In this document: one piece after another, positions 8,834-16,780 of the stretch
Layout of the letters: each line of letters opens with the position of its first letter
How positions within the stretch are numbered: position 1 is the first letter of the stretch
Assembly (NCBI RefSeq): GCF_001420595.1
Contig: NZ_LJIX01000003.1
Location: 185,205 to 249,204, forward strand
Length of the DNA: 64,000 nucleotides
Reading direction: 5' to 3'
DNA from: Cytobacillus solani
Lineage (GTDB): Bacteria > Bacillota > Bacilli > Bacillales > Cytobacillaceae
Notes under the pieces: model-generated
The model's input: the letters and a program-made list of their open reading frames with translations, nothing else
The model's database searches: none
What the model was told of the DNA's origin: nothing
Position numbers and translations under genes: made by a program

Positions 8834-9856
8834 TTAGTCAATTATTGCAGGGATAATATGTTCTTTTATCAGCGTCCACCGATCACGAGCATTTACCATG
8901 AATTCTGATGCAATGGCTACAACTAGGTCTTTCTCTGGTATGCAGCAAATAACATTCCCTCCATCACCTAGTGCTGAGTATGCTAACAGCTCATTTTCAT
9001 TAAGTAACCACCATAGATAACCGTAATGATTGGAGTTCATCGCTGTTGATTCGAGGATCCACTTCTTGGAGATTATCTGTGTATTGTCCCAAATGCCATG
9101 GTTTAGATATAGTAAACCAAAACGTGCCATATCTCGGGGATTTAGTGTAAGTCCCCATCCTCCTGTAGAGATGCCGTTTGGGTCTTTAACCCATCCCTGT
9201 ACATTTTTTCCGAATAAATCATCAAACCCAAATGCCGCCATTTTATAATCAGGAATTTCCCTCATACCTAGTGGTTTAAATAAATGTTCGTTGGCAAATT
9301 CCCGGGCATTTATTCCAGTGCTGCGAGTGATGATGGCTGAAAGCAAGTGTGCCCCCGCAGTCGAATACTTGAATGTTCCAATACTCCCCTTTTGCCCCAG
9401 CATATCCAGCGTATAGTTTACCCAGTCTGGCTGTATACACATCTTATCCAGCGGTTCGTGCCAGTCCTCAAATGGATATGGAGCTGTCATCGTAAGAAGA
9501 TGGCGTATAGTGATTTCTCGATTTACTGTTTCAGCACCTTCGGGAAAATACTCAGGGAAGAAATCTAATACCATTTGGTCTACATTTTTTATATATCCTG
9601 TATCTATGGCAATCCCGATAAGAGCAGATAGGATACTTTTCGTTACAGATGCCACATGGTGCACATTATCAGATCCATAGCCATTATAATAGCTTTCATA
9701 AACTATCGCTCCATTTTTTACGACCACAATCCCGTTCATATTGCTGTACTCAGTTGTTATTATAGAATCTAGCTTTGAAAGCTTTTCAGCATCCATTTCC
9801 AATGCTTCTGGGGCGGCGATCCGCCATTCTGTCGTTGGCAAATAGTTTCTTTTCAT
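8834..9856 (-). CDS. Serine hydrolase, beta-lactamase/DD-peptidase (class C-like) family
   Basis: A 340-residue protein with the SxxK active-site motif SVTK near residue 70 (HHVASVTKSILSALIG), a tyrosine motif KYSTAGAHLL near 164, and a C-terminal GDGGNVICCIPEKDLV in the place of the KTG box. It has no signal peptide, so it probably acts in the cytoplasm as an esterase or peptidase. Resistance to beta-lactams should not be assumed. Its start overlaps the stop of the upstream merR-type gene (ATGA), so the two are translationally coupled. The coupling suggests that the MerR protein controls this enzyme. Confidence 0.8.
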   Translation of the reverse strand: MKRNYLPTTEWRIAAPEALEMDAEKLSKLDSIITTEYSNMNGIVVVKNGAIVYESYYNGYGSDNVHHVASVTKSILSALIGIAIDTGYIKNVDQMVLDFFPEYFPEGAETVNREITIRHLLTMTAPYPFEDWHEPLDKMCIQPDWVNYTLDMLGQKGSIGTFKYSTAGAHLLSAIITRSTGINAREFANEHLFKPLGMREIPDYKMAAFGFDDLFGKNVQGWVKDPNGISTGGWGLTLNPRDMARFGLLYLNHGIWDNTQIISKKWILESTAMNSNHYGYLWWLLNENELLAYSALGDGGNVICCIPEKDLVVAIASEFMVNARDRWTLIKEHIIPAIID

Positions 9857-10731
9857 TTAGTATGCCTCCCATTAGAAGTTAGTTTTGGCAAATGGTGTTT
9901 AGCCTGCTGCTTTTTCTTAACAGGAAAATAAACCTCGGTAATAAAATCTTCAGGAACATTAGCTTGATAGGGGTCAGTCATATATACTTCATATGGAGAT
10001 TTCACTAATTCATATCCTTCATTTTCAGCCCATTCCCACAGCTTGGCATATACCGATGTTAATTCTGAATAGGAGCCCTTTAAAACAGTTTTTGCACAAA
10101 GGCTTCCAGGCAAATCTCTCGTTCCCTTTATAATTTCCTCTATTGGAATCGCAAACTCTGTATCATTGCCTGCAGGATTGTATTCTGGGCTGTGATAAAT
10201 TGTCATTGGGGTGCCAAGTAAGGTAAGCATTTCAGCAGCTATCTTTTCATATAGCCTGCTAAAATACTTGCCATATCCTGCAGCATAGTCGTCACTACTC
10301 ATCATCTGGCGTATATAAAGAAGGTTCATTGGTTGGGTTTCAACAAGCTGTACTTCTAAATAGTCAAGGTGTGACATAATAGATTTCCCCTTCTTTAAAT
10401 TTAAAATATCGTAACTTATTTGATTTAGGGTATATTCAAAGGCATTTAGTCTTTCCTGTATCTCCCTTTTTTTGCGAGTAAGGGCAGAATAAAGTTTCTC
10501 TTCTGATTGATCTTCTTCCATTTCTAAAGTGGCTTTGATTTCTTCAAGAGAAAAATGAAAAGATTTCAGGCGATTAATCAATAACATCTTTTTTAGCTGG
10601 CTGATGGAATAAAACCTATAACCATTTTCGGGATTAATCTCATCAGGGGTAATTAAACCAATTTCATCATAATATCGAAGTGTTTTTGTAGATACTTTGC
10701 ATATCTTTGAGAATTCGCCAATCGATAGCAA
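9853..10731 (-). CDS. MerR-family regulator with GyrI-like effector domain
   Basis: The N-terminal 70 residues are a MerR winged helix: LSIGEFSKICKVSTKTLRYY, then DEIGLITPDEINPENGYRFY. A helical linker follows (about 75-120), then a C-terminal GyrI/effector-binding domain (about 125-280) of the BltR/BmrR type that binds small hydrophobic ligands. I chose the TTG at 10731 because GGAGGT lies six bases upstream; the ATG at 10746 is part of that ribosome binding site. It overlaps the serine hydrolase gene by four bases and is probably autoregulated together with it. No 19-bp-spacer promoter was clear upstream. Confidence 0.85.
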   Translation of the reverse strand: MLSIGEFSKICKVSTKTLRYYDEIGLITPDEINPENGYRFYSISQLKKMLLINRLKSFHFSLEEIKATLEMEEDQSEEKLYSALTRKKREIQERLNAFEYTLNQISYDILNLKKGKSIMSHLDYLEVQLVETQPMNLLYIRQMMSSDDYAAGYGKYFSRLYEKIAAEMLTLLGTPMTIYHSPEYNPAGNDTEFAIPIEEIIKGTRDLPGSLCAKTVLKGSYSELTSVYAKLWEWAENEGYELVKSPYEVYMTDPYQANVPEDFITEVYFPVKKKQQAKHHLPKLTSNGRHTK

Positions 10732-10859
10732 GTGTCCACCTCCCATTTCCCAATTTTTTTGACTGGAGTTTATATATCAATACGCTGTTCCATTCATTTA
10801 TACACGTTTCCCTAAGGGTAAAGTCAACTATGTATTTAATAAATATAAGTAAATGTCTA

Positions 10860-10888
10860 TTGATTACTATACGGGGGTATAGTAATAT
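10860..10888 (+). promoter_or_regulatory. Promoter with embedded CsoR/CstR-like operator
   Basis: TTGATT (10860-10865), 17-base spacer and TAATAT (10883-10888) form a good sigma-A promoter. The spacer is filled by a perfect inverted repeat at 10863-10886: arms ATTACTATAC and GTATAGTAAT around GGGG. The core ATACGGGGGTAT resembles operators of CsoR-family repressors (copper CsoR and persulfide-sensing CstR). Given the thioredoxin and sirohaem-type genes that follow, a sulfur-stress sensor fits better than copper. Confidence 0.7.
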
Positions 10889-10936
10889 AAATTTATGATA
10901 AACGATTCATAATTCGAAAGGAGAAGAAATATCGCG

Positions 10937-11251
10937 ATGTTAAAAGAAATGAATTTAAACGAATTTGAAAAGCAAATCATAGATATGAAAAAGCCTATGG
11001 TTTTAAAATTTACAGCAGAGTGGTGTTCTGGATGCAGGCAGCTGGCTCCTATTGTTGAGAACGTAGAAAGACAATTAGGTGATGAGATGGCGTTCTATGA
11101 TGTAGATGTTGATAAGTCGCTTGACTTAGCCCAAAAATTCGGGGTTATGAGCGTTCCAACTCTTATCCTTATTAAAAATGGGGAAGAAGCAGATCGCGTG
11201 ACGGCACCAGCAGGGAATGAAGAAGCAATCATCGAATTTCTGAATCGCTAA
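10937..11251 (+). CDS. Thioredoxin-family protein with CSGC active site
   Basis: A 104-residue thioredoxin fold with the redox motif WCSGC at residues 29-33 and the cis-proline segment MSVPTLILIKNG near 72-83. Classical thioredoxin has WCGPC, so the two middle residues differ and the redox potential may too. There is no signal peptide, so it is cytosolic. ATG 10937 has AAAGGAGAAG upstream. It is the first gene behind the CsoR/CstR-like operator and is followed by a sirohaem reductase-like gene. A role in persulfide or disulfide reduction is inferred from this setting. Confidence 0.88.
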   Translation: MLKEMNLNEFEKQIIDMKKPMVLKFTAEWCSGCRQLAPIVENVERQLGDEMAFYDVDVDKSLDLAQKFGVMSVPTLILIKNGEEADRVTAPAGNEEAIIEFLNR

Positions 11252-11328
11252 TACAGGAGGTTTTCATATACCTAACGGGTGTACAATTAAAAGTTAGATT
11301 AAATTGAAGAGTGGGAGATGGAATAAGT

Positions 11329-11940
11329 ATGATGGCGAAATTGGCTATTAATGGGGGGATAGCGTTTGGCTCGAAGCTAAATGCCAAGCAATTATCGGTC
11401 ATAGCAAAATACATGCAGGAAGAGGATGAAATCGAATTAACAACCTTTCAACAATTATATATTGAAGTTCCAGAGAGTGAGCTTGAAGTTATTAAAAAGG
11501 AATTTAATGCAGTGGGATTATCCTGTTATCCAGTTGGAAACTTTGTAAAGAGCTTAAGAACATGTAATTTTTGTAAGGGTTCAGAAGAAGAGGGAATGCC
11601 TGTAGCTATAGAATTAAATAAATTAATAGCTGGAAGACCCGTTCCATTTACTCTGCGCCCGGCCTATACAGGATGTCCGATTGGCTGTGGTGAACCGTTA
11701 ATCAATGACATAGGTGTAATGAAAGTAAGAGACAAATATGACTTGTATATTGGCGGCAAATCAAAGGGAGCGGATGCTAGAGCAGGTACGTTAATTTTGG
11801 GAAAGCTCACACCTGAGGAACTATATGAAGCTGTTACTGCGATCATCGATATTTATTCGCAGCACGGTAAAAAAAGAGAGCCTTTTGCAAAATTCATTGA
11901 TCGTTATGGTTTTGAGAATGTCTATAATCAAATTGTTTAG
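11329..11940 (+). CDS. Nitrite/sulfite reductase-like sirohaem [4Fe-4S] protein, half-size
   Basis: A 203-residue protein built like the NIR_SIR family: a ferredoxin-like half (about 1-60, with QLYIEVPES) and a cluster-binding half with CNFCKG near 80 and YTGCPIGCGEP near 120. The four cysteines are the right pattern for a sirohaem-linked [4Fe-4S] centre. Full sulfite or assimilatory nitrite reductases have two such repeats and about 500 residues or more; this has one. Start ATG 11329 is preferred: GGGAG lies upstream, whereas the GTG at 11311 has no ribosome site. Co-transcription with the thioredoxin gene is likely. The substrate is unknown; sulfur chemistry is suggested by the operator. 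Confidence 0.75.
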   Translation: MMAKLAINGGIAFGSKLNAKQLSVIAKYMQEEDEIELTTFQQLYIEVPESELEVIKKEFNAVGLSCYPVGNFVKSLRTCNFCKGSEEEGMPVAIELNKLIAGRPVPFTLRPAYTGCPIGCGEPLINDIGVMKVRDKYDLYIGGKSKGADARAGTLILGKLTPEELYEAVTAIIDIYSQHGKKREPFAKFIDRYGFENVYNQIV

Positions 11941-11973
11941 TTGATAACAATCAGTCTAATATTTATGAAGCAC

Positions 11974-12007
11974 AAAGGAAAGGGGCTAAAGAGGGTCCCT
12001 TTCTTTT
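11974..12007 (+). terminator. Terminator after the sirohaem protein gene
   Basis: AAAGGAAAGGG pairs with CCCTTTCTTTT, followed by a short T-rich end. Confidence 0.7.
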
Positions 12008-12135
12008 GTTTTATCAACTTCAATCGTCCAGAAAATTTTCTCCCTGGTATACGGGTAGCCATATCCATCATAACTGGGAACAAATATAACGAAAAAACAA
12101 GGTGTAGTTACATATAATGATTCCTGGAATAATAG
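11986..12135 (-). pseudogene. Possible gene fragment (C-terminal end)
   Basis: The reverse strand stays open from about 12135 to a stop at 11986 and reads protein-like text such as FVPSYDGYGYPYTREKIFW and TIEVDKT, with no start codon. It looks like the tail of a lost gene overlapped by the terminator. Family unknown. Confidence 0.25.
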
Positions 12136-12194
12136 GCAAAGCTATAATAAAACAACTTATTTTTGTAAGTGAAAAGTCTATTTGGGAGGATCAT

Positions 12195-13778
12195 ATGAAA
12201 GCGACAGATATTCTTGTTCAATGTTTAGAAAATGAGGGTGTGGAATATATTTTTGGAATAATGGGAAAAGAAACACTGGATCTAGTTGATTCGCTTTCTA
12301 GATCAAAGCAAATTCAGTTTGTGAATACGAGGCATGAGCAAGGGGCGGCCTTTATGGCAGATGTTTATGCGAGGCTGTCTCATAAAGCAGGTGTGTGTAC
12401 GTCTACATTGGGGCCGGGGGCAACCAATTTATTAACCGGGATTGCCAGTGCCACTCTTGATTTTTCACCCGTTGTGGCGATTATCGGTCAGGTTGGATTT
12501 GAACGACAGCATAAGGAATCCCATCAATATTTGGATTTGGTTAAAATATTCGAGCCTGCAGTGAAGTGGAGCATTCAAATCAAGGATTCTCTAACGCTCG
12601 CAGAGATCGTACATAAAGCCTTTCGAACGGCAAAAATGGAAAAACCAGGTGCTGTTATCGTGGAATTACCGGAAAATTTAGCGGCTCAAGAGATTTCTAA
12701 TGATGCGATAACTATTACACCGACACCAACATTCATGTCCGTGGACGAGGAGATTATCGCTGCAATTGCCAAAATCAATAATAGCCAAAGGCCGTTTATC
12801 ATCATTGGAAACGGGGTTATTAGAGCGGAGGCGGTAACAGAGGTACAGACATTCATTAATTTTCTTCAAGCGCCAGTTATCCATAGCATGAAAGCAAAAG
12901 GAATTCTTCCGAAAGATCATCCGTTCAATTATTTTACGTTTGGCTTTAGCCAGCAGGATGAGGTGTTGCTGGGAATCGAAATGGCTGACCTGCTTATCGT
13001 TATTGGCTATGATTTTGTGGAGCGTCTCCCTAAGGAGTGGAATAAAAAGAAGGTACCGGTTATTCATATAAATGCTGTTTCGGCTGAACCGGATGAATAT
13101 TATCCTCTTCAAAGCGAGCTCGTTGGAGATTTAAAGCGGGTAATGCAAGCGTTGATTGAGCTTGAAATTAATCCTAAGCCATGGGAGCCATCTGGAAATT
13201 TGCGAGAGCAAATAAAACAGGTCTTCCATTTGAATGGTGGGGCAGATTCTTCTTTATCGATTACATCGATCTTACATGCTATTGAAAAGCGTACCTGCGA
13301 AAATACGATTGTCTTATCGGATGTCGGCTCTCATAAAAATTCTATAGCCCAAACCTATCAGCCAAAGAAGCCAAATAAGGTTATCATATCAAACGGCTTA
13401 GCTTCAATGGGGATAGCTATTCCTGGTGCTATTGGGGCAAAATTGGCATGTCCAGCTGATCCGGTAATTTGTATAACTGGTGATGGCGGTGCATTAATGA
13501 ACTTTGCAGAAATTGAAACAGCAGTAAGACTTGGTTTGGTGTTTGTGATGATTGTCCTTAATGATTCGAAGCTGAAACTTGAAGAACAAATGATGCTGAA
13601 AAAATTGGGCAATAATCATGGTACTGCTTTTGGAAACCCTGATTTTGTGCAGCTTGCCAAAAGTTTTGGCATAAGAGGAGAGCGGCCAGTTTCTATTCAA
13701 GAATTTGAAGAAATACTTGATAAGGCATTAGCGCAAAATGAACTAACTTTGATTGAGATTAAATTAGAGAATGAGTAA
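12195..13778 (+). CDS. Thiamine-pyrophosphate enzyme, acetolactate-synthase-like large subunit
   Basis: A 527-residue member of the TPP-dependent POX/AHAS family. The N-terminal PYR domain has the conserved glutamate in TRHEQGAAFMADVYAR and the TSTLGPGATNLLTG loop. A central nucleotide-fold domain covers roughly 190-330. The C-terminal PP domain has the TPP/Mg motif GDGGALMNF followed by LNDS about 30 residues later. ATG 12195 follows GGGAGGATCAT; the longer frame from 12117 has no ribosome site. There is no small regulatory subunit gene beside it, so it is more like catabolic AlsS or another orphan TPP enzyme than biosynthetic IlvB. A butanediol-dehydrogenase-like gene lies 1.7 kb downstream. 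The exact reaction is unproven. Confidence 0.82.
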   Translation: MKATDILVQCLENEGVEYIFGIMGKETLDLVDSLSRSKQIQFVNTRHEQGAAFMADVYARLSHKAGVCTSTLGPGATNLLTGIASATLDFSPVVAIIGQVGFERQHKESHQYLDLVKIFEPAVKWSIQIKDSLTLAEIVHKAFRTAKMEKPGAVIVELPENLAAQEISNDAITITPTPTFMSVDEEIIAAIAKINNSQRPFIIIGNGVIRAEAVTEVQTFINFLQAPVIHSMKAKGILPKDHPFNYFTFGFSQQDEVLLGIEMADLLIVIGYDFVERLPKEWNKKKVPVIHINAVSAEPDEYYPLQSELVGDLKRVMQALIELEINPKPWEPSGNLREQIKQVFHLNGGADSSLSITSILHAIEKRTCENTIVLSDVGSHKNSIAQTYQPKKPNKVIISNGLASMGIAIPGAIGAKLACPADPVICITGDGGALMNFAEIETAVRLGLVFVMIVLNDSKLKLEEQMMLKKLGNNHGTAFGNPDFVQLAKSFGIRGERPVSIQEFEEILDKALAQNELTLIEIKLENE

Positions 13779-13799
13779 AGGTTCTTTAGTGGAATTCAT

Positions 13800-14172
13800 G
13801 TGGACATCCAACGGGAATTGCTTATTATCGAGGGGAAAATATATGTTGCCGACCGAGGCTCGATTACGATGATACAGGAGGATGGGACGATAAAGGTTAT
13901 TGTGGCAGGTCTGCAAAGTTATGTGGATATCATAATAATCGTGTTGTTTTCGTGCCAGGAACAACAACGAATTCGGCTGTTGTCTGGAAGGACAATAGCC
14001 GGCGACTAAAGGATCATCTCTTTTTTCATCTCGTTGGAATTCCAATGAAAGAGTTCTAACAGGTGCCTTTTCTCCATTTAGTGTCTCATCCTACCCAAGT
14101 GAGCATGTGAGGGGATTAGTATTAGAGCAATTACTTGAGACGGGTGTCATCTGGGAGGTTGCGAAAATATAA
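13800..14172 (+). pseudogene. Decayed gene, family unknown
   Basis: The plus strand holds protein-like segments in different frames: IIEGKIYVADRGSITMIQED from the GTG at 13800, then VVFVPGTTTNSAVVWKD and HLFFHLVGIPMK in another frame, then SYPSEHVRGLVLEQLLETGV to a stop at 14172. At least two frameshifts separate them. I cannot name the family. The 3' end overlaps the convergent membrane-protein gene. Confidence 0.45.
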
Positions 14173-14712
14173 TTCTCTGATTCTTTTTATGAGTCTAGTG
14201 CATAAAACAACCCAGATCCAGCTATAAAAAGCAGAGAAAATAAAAATCAAGCCTATCATGGCAATGTTAAATGGACGGGAGAAGGCAGGCCCTAACACAG
14301 GGAATTTTACACCATATAATAAAATGCAGATTCCAAGCACTAAGCCTGCCGATCCGCTCAAAATATGACTTGATTTTTTTTGAAATAGATTAAAGGAAAT
14401 TCCAATAAATAGACCCAACAGGCCTGTTGTAAATGGAAAAATAATCAGCTCGGCAGGCTGTAATATCAAAAGTAATAGAGCTGTTGAAACATAGGAAGCA
14501 AGACCAAGCGGAATTGAGAAAATCGTGCATAGCATGATGGGGGCGCTAGCCAAAGGGCTAATTAAATAACCAACTCCTGGTAAAAACCCTCCTGCTGATT
14601 GAAAAATGGCCCCGATGCTGCTCAAAATAGAAATAAGTACAATCCTTTTCGCCTTGGGCCACTTCCCAAATTCTATTTGTATTTGATGAATATCCTTTTT
14701 AATTATGTTCAT
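14131..14712 (-). CDS. Integral membrane protein of unknown function
   Basis: A 193-residue protein with five or six hydrophobic helices (about 25-45, 50-65, 72-90, 93-112, 120-140 and 148-172) and short loops, similar in overall design to ECF-type substrate-binding membrane proteins, but I do not recognise the family. ATG 14712 has GGGAGG upstream; the longer frame from 14745 lacks one. It is divergent from a TetR regulator with a perfect palindrome between the two, so it may be the regulator's target. Confidence 0.65.
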   Translation of the reverse strand: MNIIKKDIHQIQIEFGKWPKAKRIVLISILSSIGAIFQSAGGFLPGVGYLISPLASAPIMLCTIFSIPLGLASYVSTALLLLILQPAELIIFPFTTGLLGLFIGISFNLFQKKSSHILSGSAGLVLGICILLYGVKFPVLGPAFSRPFNIAMIGLIFIFSAFYSWIWVVLCTRLIKRIRELYFRNLPDDTRLK

Positions 14713-14786
14713 TGCAATTCCTCCCTTGCTATTCACTATATGCAAGGAATGGTTGTTTATCTTATACTGCGGCCATTACTTATTCA

Positions 14787-14814
14787 TTGACATATAAAAC
14801 CATAAGCGTATACT
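14787..14814 (+). promoter_or_regulatory. Promoter of the TetR gene
   Basis: TTGACA (14787-14792), 16-base spacer, TATACT (14809-14814): a near-consensus sigma-A promoter. The expected start point falls in the palindrome at 14820-14835. Confidence 0.75.
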
Positions 14815-14819
14815 TAAAA

Positions 14820-14835
14820 TTGAACAGATGTTCAA
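14820..14835. promoter_or_regulatory. Palindromic operator, probable TetR site
   Basis: TTGAACAGATGTTCAA is a 16-base palindrome (7-bp arms, 2-base centre) directly after the -10 box of the TetR promoter. Binding there would block transcription, as expected for autoregulation. Confidence 0.65.
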
Positions 14836-14862
14836 AACGTTTGTTTAAAATTGATAAAGGGG

Positions 14863-15468
14863 ATGAGTCAATTCAAACAAACAAGAGGGAATGAAAAAAA
14901 TAAAGAGGTTAAAGATCAAATCCTTTCTGCAGCTAAATTATTGTTTGCAGAAAAAGGATATGAAGGGACAACCGTTAGACAGATTTGTCAGGAAGCAGAT
15001 GTTTCCTTAGCCCTAGTGTCCTATCATTTTGGAGGAAAAGAAAATGTTTTCTTTTACCTATTTGAACCGATCAGGAAGCTATTTATGAATATGAAATATG
15101 ATTTATCTGATCCTCTAGGTGCACTTAGGGGCTTTTGTAAACAGTTTATTATTTTTAGAAATGAAGAACATGAATTAATTAGAATTTTACAGCAAGAGTT
15201 AGTGATGAATAGTCCGAGATTAGAAATGCTGACAGATGTCTTTCTCCCATCTTGGGAGCAGCTTCGAGTGATTTTACAAGAGTGTCAGGATAAAAAAGCA
15301 ATTGGTTTTCCATCGGTCGATGCAGCGCTTAATTTTATAATGGGGACACTAATGCAATCTCACAACAATGCATTTTTGAACCGGACTCAATCGGAATTGT
15401 CTTCAGAACAGGTAGCAGATCTAGCTGTAAGCTTTATCATCAATGGGCTTCAAGCAACTCAAGAGTAA
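14863..15468 (+). CDS. TetR-family transcriptional regulator
   Basis: About 200 residues. The N-terminal helix-turn-helix is clear: QILSAAKLLFAEKGYEGTTV, RQICQEADVSLALVSYHFGG and KENVFFYLFE. The C-terminal ligand domain is helical and not diagnostic. The start is uncertain: ATG 14863 is used here, but AAAGGGG sits immediately before it, and a TTG at 14851 is also in frame. It is followed after 18 bases by a zinc alcohol dehydrogenase gene and is divergent from a membrane protein, so either may be under its control. Confidence 0.85.
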   Translation: MSQFKQTRGNEKNKEVKDQILSAAKLLFAEKGYEGTTVRQICQEADVSLALVSYHFGGKENVFFYLFEPIRKLFMNMKYDLSDPLGALRGFCKQFIIFRNEEHELIRILQQELVMNSPRLEMLTDVFLPSWEQLRVILQECQDKKAIGFPSVDAALNFIMGTLMQSHNNAFLNRTQSELSSEQVADLAVSFIINGLQATQE

Positions 15469-15486
15469 GAGAAGAGGTTAGGGAAA

Positions 15487-16506
15487 ATGAAAGCAGCAAA
15501 AATATATGGACCAAGAGATATTCGAGTAGAAGAAGCAGACATGCCTGTCCTTGAAAAAGGAATGGTAAAGGTAAAGGTGGAGTATGCCGGTATTTGTGGG
15601 AGTGATATGCATGAGTATTTAGCGGGTGCTTATCCAATACGTACTCAGCCTGTTTTAGGCCATGAGTTTTCGGGTGTAGTTGTGGACGTTGGAGAAGGAG
15701 TAACAAATGCAGTAGTAGGCGATCGTGTAGCCGTTGAACCTCTCCTTCCTTGTGGAAAATGTGATAATTGCCAAAGAGGTTTTGTTAATTTGTGTACTGC
15801 TCGACAAGGGTATGGATATACAGTATCAGGCGGATTTGCTCAATTTGCAGTGGTGAAGCAGGAGAATATTTTCCATCTGCCTGAAACTATGAGTTTAGAG
15901 CTTGGTGCCCTTGTTGAGCCAACAGCCGTTGCTGTTCATGCGGTCCGTCAAAGCCAATTAAAGCTAGGGGATTCTGCTGCCATATTTGGTGCTGGTCCAA
16001 TCGGATTATTGTTATTACAAGCTGTCAAAGCAGCAGGAGCCAGTGAAATTTTTGTAGTAGAAGTATCAGAGGAACGTCGTCAAAAAGCATTAGAACTTGG
16101 CGCTGCACATGTGATTAATCCAATTGATACAGATGCAGCTGCGTTTATCCGTGAAAAAACAAATGGAGGAGTAAATGTGGCCTATGATGCTGCAGGTGTT
16201 CAGGCAACATTTACAAGTGGGGTTGGCTCTGTACGTCCAGGCGGAGAATTCAAGGTTGTAAGTGTTTGGGAAAAGCCAGTTAATTTTGATCCTAATATGA
16301 TTGTAAGGACAGAAGCGAAGATTAGTGGATCATACGCATATGTTCGCTTATTCCCTGAAGTCATCCGTCTGCTTGCAAGTGGTGTGATTGATGGTAAGGT
16401 AGTTATAACAAGTAAGATTGCACTAGATGATATTGTAGAAAAGGGATTTGAATTGCTAACAAAAGATCGCAGCCAATGTAAAATTTTAGTGAATATGAAT
16501 CTATAA
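15487..16506 (+). CDS. Zinc-dependent alcohol dehydrogenase, 2,3-butanediol/sorbitol dehydrogenase type
   Basis: A 339-residue medium-chain dehydrogenase. Catalytic zinc ligands are in YAGICGSDMHEY (Cys 37) and GHEFSG. The structural zinc site is CGKCDNCQRGFVNLC near 92-106. The NAD-binding Rossmann motif is FGAGPIGLL near 168. It resembles B. subtilis BdhA (butanediol dehydrogenase) and threonine or sorbitol dehydrogenases, so substrate assignment is open. It probably shares a transcript with the TetR gene, 18 bases upstream. The acetolactate-synthase-like gene nearby would make acetoin/butanediol metabolism a plausible setting. Confidence 0.82.
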   Translation: MKAAKIYGPRDIRVEEADMPVLEKGMVKVKVEYAGICGSDMHEYLAGAYPIRTQPVLGHEFSGVVVDVGEGVTNAVVGDRVAVEPLLPCGKCDNCQRGFVNLCTARQGYGYTVSGGFAQFAVVKQENIFHLPETMSLELGALVEPTAVAVHAVRQSQLKLGDSAAIFGAGPIGLLLLQAVKAAGASEIFVVEVSEERRQKALELGAAHVINPIDTDAAAFIREKTNGGVNVAYDAAGVQATFTSGVGSVRPGGEFKVVSVWEKPVNFDPNMIVRTEAKISGSYAYVRLFPEVIRLLASGVIDGKVVITSKIALDDIVEKGFELLTKDRSQCKILVNMNL

Positions 16507-16514
16507 ATATTTAA

Positions 16515-16583
16515 CAAAAATCTGATTATATCAGGTTTTTTATATGAACAGGCTGAGATTTTTTAAAGATCTCAGCTTTTTCG
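16515..16583 (+). terminator. Two hairpins in series after the alcohol dehydrogenase gene
   Basis: First: TCTGAT/ATCAGG with a T-run (16521-16542). Second: GCTGAGAT (16552-16559) with ATCTCAGC (16569-16576) and a T-run. They separate this unit from the pst operon. Confidence 0.75.
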
Positions 16584-16652
16584 ATAGTAGGGAAGAAAAA
16601 ATATGCTTCGAAACTAAATTCTGGTCCCCTTTTACATAAATACCATAATTTA

Positions 16653-16726
16653 TTTACACCTCATTTATAAAATTTACAAACTCTTTACAAACCGTTAATA
16701 AAACATTTACTAAGCAAGCTTATTAT
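16653..16726 (+). promoter_or_regulatory. PhoP box and promoter of the pst operon
   Basis: Four TT(A/T)A-type hexamers are spaced by exactly five bases: TTTACA 16673, TTTACA 16684, TTAATA 16695, TTTACT 16706. Two more (TTTACA 16653, TTTATA 16664) lie upstream with the same 11-base step. This is the known layout of PhoP~P binding in Bacillus. A -10-like TATTAT follows at 16721-16726. The operon should be induced on phosphate starvation. Confidence 0.88.
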
Positions 16727-16780
16727 AGATGACAGAAGGGAACAGAGTCGTTGCCAATCGATTATCTTGGAGGCTTAGAT

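Noticed and set aside
9563-10731. Beta-lactam resistance from the serine hydrolase
   Set aside because: No signal peptide, and the motifs fit esterase-like relatives; no support for true beta-lactamase.
12678-13112. 144-residue reverse-strand ORF inside the acetolactate-synthase-like gene
   Set aside because: Shadow of a clear TPP enzyme; no family and no ribosome site.
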